Origin: Cordilura impudica
Taxonomy: Eukaryota > Arthropoda > Insecta > Diptera > Scathophagidae
Length of the DNA stretch: 64,000 bases
Reading direction: 5' to 3'
Assembly: GCA_963682025.1 (NCBI GenBank)
Contig: OY821517.1
Coordinates: 49,191,162-49,255,161 of the forward strand
Every line of letters begins with the position of its first letter. Positions within the stretch are counted from its first letter, which is position 1. Made by a program: the position numbers and the translations under genes. Under the pieces are notes generated by a model, which saw only the letters and a list, made by a program, of their open reading frames with translations, had not been told where the DNA came from and did not search any database. This document shows, piece after piece, positions 61,203-64,000 of this stretch.

Positions 61203-62391
61203 CACGGTGTTACAAAAAAGAATGAAGTCGAAATCCCTGGGATATCATATTATTTTTCTGGTAGGTATTGTCGAGTAGAACAAGAATCTGTATTTGAAAT
61301 TTTCCAGGCACGTCAGAATTTTGAGATACGGGTAAAAAACCGGGTTTTCGGACCTCTATGCACTTAATAACGGGTAACTCAGTTGGTTCTCCACCGATTT
61401 TAATTTTATAAACGGATTTGGATAGAATAGACTTATACCTTTAAAATGATATATATGATTATATGGTTTGATCCAAAAATATGTGTGTATTTCTGCATCA
61501 ATGTCATTTTTTTACCACTTTTTTCGACATTTTTTAACTTTGGCGATATTTTTACGCACTTTTTTATAAAGGAACCGTAAAGCTTTATAATTTATTTAGT
61601 AGCATATTTAGTTAGGAGTAAAATGCAATTTACGGTTTTAATATCCGTTAAAAAATGACTAAGTTATTAAATATTGTATCAAACCAAAATTCTTGCAAAA
61701 TACAAATTTCTTAATATGATATTCCTACGCATTATTTTATACAGAAATTTTACTGAGTAAAATTCAACTTTGTTTTAAAAAATCCGTTAGAAATTAAGAG
61801 AGTTATTAATTTTGTTTTTAAACCTAAATTTTTGCATAATTGCTTGCACATTATTTTTCTAGTTTTTTTGCTCTCTGTCTAGTGATGTTTTGCTAGAAGT
61901 TAGCAGGTAAAATTTTGTAAATGAAATGTGGAGCAAATTGGGACAACAGAGTTTGCCAAACTTTTTTTGCTTGGAGTCAGATTGTTATTTGTACAAAACT
62001 TTACATTCCGAAAACTGAAAATGTTTCTTAAAAAAGATTTTGGAGGGGTTTTCTTATTTAATATAAAAAAATAATTTTAAATATAAGTGGTATTTTATTT
62101 GCACTGTATATTTTTTTATATATACTGACTATAATAAATGTGATTGATATACTCTGAGGACTATAAATTGTAAATCACTGTTATATTAAACTCAAATTAG
62201 AATTACAACAACAATTAGCAATGAGAGCTTAAATCATGTAAAAGTATTGTTTTTTTAATTTGTTTTGTTTATCACTTTTGTTTACTTAAATAAATAAAAA
62301 AGTTAGCCATTTGATAATATTATAATAGTGAAGGGCAATTAAAATTAAATTTGAATTTATCCCGATAAATAAATTTTATTAAAAAAAGAAA

Positions 62392-62769
62392 ATGTGCGAC
62401 AGACGTAATAAATTTTGTTATATTTGTGGTTTATTGGTAGATATCGATCATAGACGTGATTTTAGAAACAATGGTGGAGTGGTGGAAATATATAACAAAC
62501 TCTTCAATCGCTCTTATAAATTTAGTCGCTGGTATGAACCTGAATTTATTTGTGATTATTGCTGTAGAACATTAAAAAAGCCGTCAGTTACTTTACACTT
62601 TTCGACACCTATGATTTGGCATCATCAGCTCTACCATAAACCAGGTGATTGCTATTTTTGTCAAACCAATACAAAAGGTTACTCTTTTAAAACGCGCAAA
62701 AGTGTCAAATACGCAAGTGTTTTAACTGTAACAAAACCGATATATCTAAGTGATTATGCAAAAATTTAG
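62392..62769 (+). CDS. Zinc-cluster protein fragment in FB4
   Basis: An open frame of 125 codons has three Cys pairs: C9-x2-C12 (CYIC), C54-x2-C57 (CDYC) and C87-x2-C90 (CYFC), with HH at 77-78 in a MIWHHQLYHKPGDCYFC block. This resembles the N-terminal zinc-binding region of transposon-encoded insect proteins that read MIWREP..DCYFC (remembered, not searched). Its last residues (SDYAKI) and stop codon are supplied by the inverted right arm, so the frame is a truncated N-terminus fused to arm sequence. Upstream, AATAAAA-rich DNA gives no clear promoter. It could be a nucleic-acid-binding remnant; expression is unknown. Confidence 0.55.
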   Translation: MCDRRNKFCYICGLLVDIDHRRDFRNNGGVVEIYNKLFNRSYKFSRWYEPEFICDYCCRTLKKPSVTLHFSTPMIWHHQLYHKPGDCYFCQTNTKGYSFKTRKSVKYASVLTVTKPIYLSDYAKI

Positions 62770-63194
62770 GTTTAAAAACAAAATTAATAACTCTCTTAAT
62801 TTCTAACGGATTTTTTAAAACAAAGTTGAATTTTATTAGTAAAATTTCTGTATAAAATAATGCGTAGGAATATCATATTAAGAAATTTGTATTTTGCAAG
62901 AATTTTGGTTTGATACAATATTTAATAACTTAGTCATTTTTTAACGGATTTTAAAACCGTAAATTGCATTTTACTCCTAACTAAATATGTTACTAACATA
63001 AATTATAAAGCTTTACGGTTCCTTTATAAAAAAGTGCGTAAAAATATCGCCAAAGTTAAAAAATGTCGAAAAAAGTGGTAAAAAAATGACATTGGTGCAC
63101 AAATACACACATATTTTTGGATCAAACCATATAATCATATATATCATTTTAAAGGTATAAGTCTATTCTATCCAAATCCGTTTATAAAATTAAA

Positions 63195-63552
63195 ATCGGT
63201 GGAGAACCAACCGAGTTACCCGTTATTAAGTGCATAGAGGTCCGAAAACCCGGTTTTTTACCCGTATCTCAAAATTCTGACGTGCCTGGAAAATTTCAAA
63301 TACAGATTCTTGTTCTACTCGACAATACCTACCAGAAAAATAATATGATATCCCAGGGATTTTTTTTTGTAACATCGGTGGAGAACCAACCGAGTTACCC
63401 GTTATTAAGTGCATAGAGGTCCGAAAACCCGGTTTTTTACCCGTATCTCAAAATTCTGACGTGCCTGGAAAATTTCAAATACAGATTCTTGTTCTACTCG
63501 ACAATACCTACCAGAAAAATAATATGATATCCCAGGGATTTTTTTTTGTAAC
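63195..63552 (-). repeat. 179-bp tandem duplication of the FB4 end
   Basis: The unit ATCGGTGGAGAACCAACC..CAGGGATTTTTTTTTGTAAC occurs twice head to tail (starts 63195 and 63374), almost identical, so the duplication is recent. Confidence 0.9.
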
Positions 63553-63558
63553 ACCGTG

Positions 63559-64000
63559 TAATTTGTATGTTGTTACATATTCGTAGAATTAATTATATTC
63601 TTTCTATTTTCTTTAGAATACCGAATATATCACCGTCATATACATATATATTTGTCGTGTATGTACGTCTACATGTATTCAAACATAAATAAACTGTTTT
63701 TCCATCATTAACACTTGTAATTCTCACAAACGATGTGGGTTAAACATGGTTAAAGGTACAATCATGAGAAGAAAATGTCTTTTCATTTCCCCGTTATAAC
63801 TAACTAACTAACTGACTAACTAACTAATACTTTTTTGTGTTGTAATATTCGATTATTCGAAATAATTTTGAAGGTTTTTTTTTAAAAATCGATCTTAAAA
63901 TTATGTGATCATGTGATCACATAAAAACAGAAATTTGTTTGTTAAACTTAACTACAAATTTTTCAGTGTCGAAATCAAAACAGAATTTGAGTTGAAATAA
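63559..64000. other. AT-rich end of window
   Basis: It contains a (CTAA)n run near 63798-63827 and a palindrome ATGTGATCATGTGATCACAT near 63902-63922. No gene is recognised. Confidence 0.5.

Larger units (their letters stand above)
61203..63558. mobile_element. Inverted-repeat element FB4 (2.36 kb) with a zinc-cluster frame
   Basis: The ends CACGGTGTTACAAAAAA and TTTTTTTTGTAACACCGTG are inverted. The arms pair over about 640 bp (61203-61843 with 62755-63190), and the outer 179 bp of the right arm is duplicated in tandem. The unpaired centre holds one open frame (62392-62769). The end sequence differs from FB1-FB3. I could not see a target duplication. Confidence 0.82.

Overview
This window is AT-rich, intron-bearing nuclear DNA from an insect, most likely a higher fly (Diptera). 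The evidence is one spliced host gene with a strongly fly-like protein, many short interspersed elements carrying (GTCC)n/(GTCT)n tracts of the kind known from dipteran mini-me elements, and remnants of several animal transposon superfamilies. There is no bacterial gene organisation, operon or CRISPR array.

Host gene. The one cellular gene I can support is Mgat2 (alpha-1,6-mannosyl-glycoprotein 2-beta-N-acetylglucosaminyltransferase, GnT-II), on the minus strand from the start codon at 48006 to the stop at 12996. I rebuilt eleven coding exons by eye from splice signals, reading-frame phase and recognisable GnT-II motifs. All phases agree and give a 612-codon model, or 482 codons without exon 8, which is Asn/Ser-rich and may be optional. 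About 1.8 kb of coding sequence is spread over 35 kb because five introns (4.5 to 9.6 kb) are filled with mobile elements.

Layout. 1-12.9 kb is intergenic: a broken non-LTR reverse transcriptase, several MITEs and foldbacks, a DD41D mariner relative, and a 4.5-kb inverted pair of one element, each copy with a Helitron at the matching place. 13-48 kb is Mgat2 and its introns. The introns hold mini-me-like repeats, short Helitron-like elements used as landing sites by other elements, an ITmD37E-type Tc1/mariner copy, an internally deleted mariner, an unclassified 2.85-kb transposon with a mariner inside it, two giant inverted-repeat elements of about 3.2 kb, and a PIF/Harbinger-like element holding a retroposon, a Helitron piece and another mariner. 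48-64 kb is intergenic: more mini-me-like repeats, a third giant inverted-repeat element, a nested block in which a Transib element (RAG1-related; CACAGTG termini, 5-bp AGCCG target duplication) and a DD41D mariner both sit in an older unclassified transposon, and a fourth inverted-repeat element with a zinc-cluster reading frame.

No transposase copy is fully intact. Two are each one stop codon away from being open (18965-19942 and 44957-46045). The least familiar material is the giant inverted-repeat family (34041-37226, 38698-41933, 50039-52043). Its members share TAGGGTGRC-like ends, two have 8-bp target duplications, and two keep remnants of one unrecognised protein with an NDTAERG motif. 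All boundaries were read by eye; family names come from recognised motifs, not from database searches.
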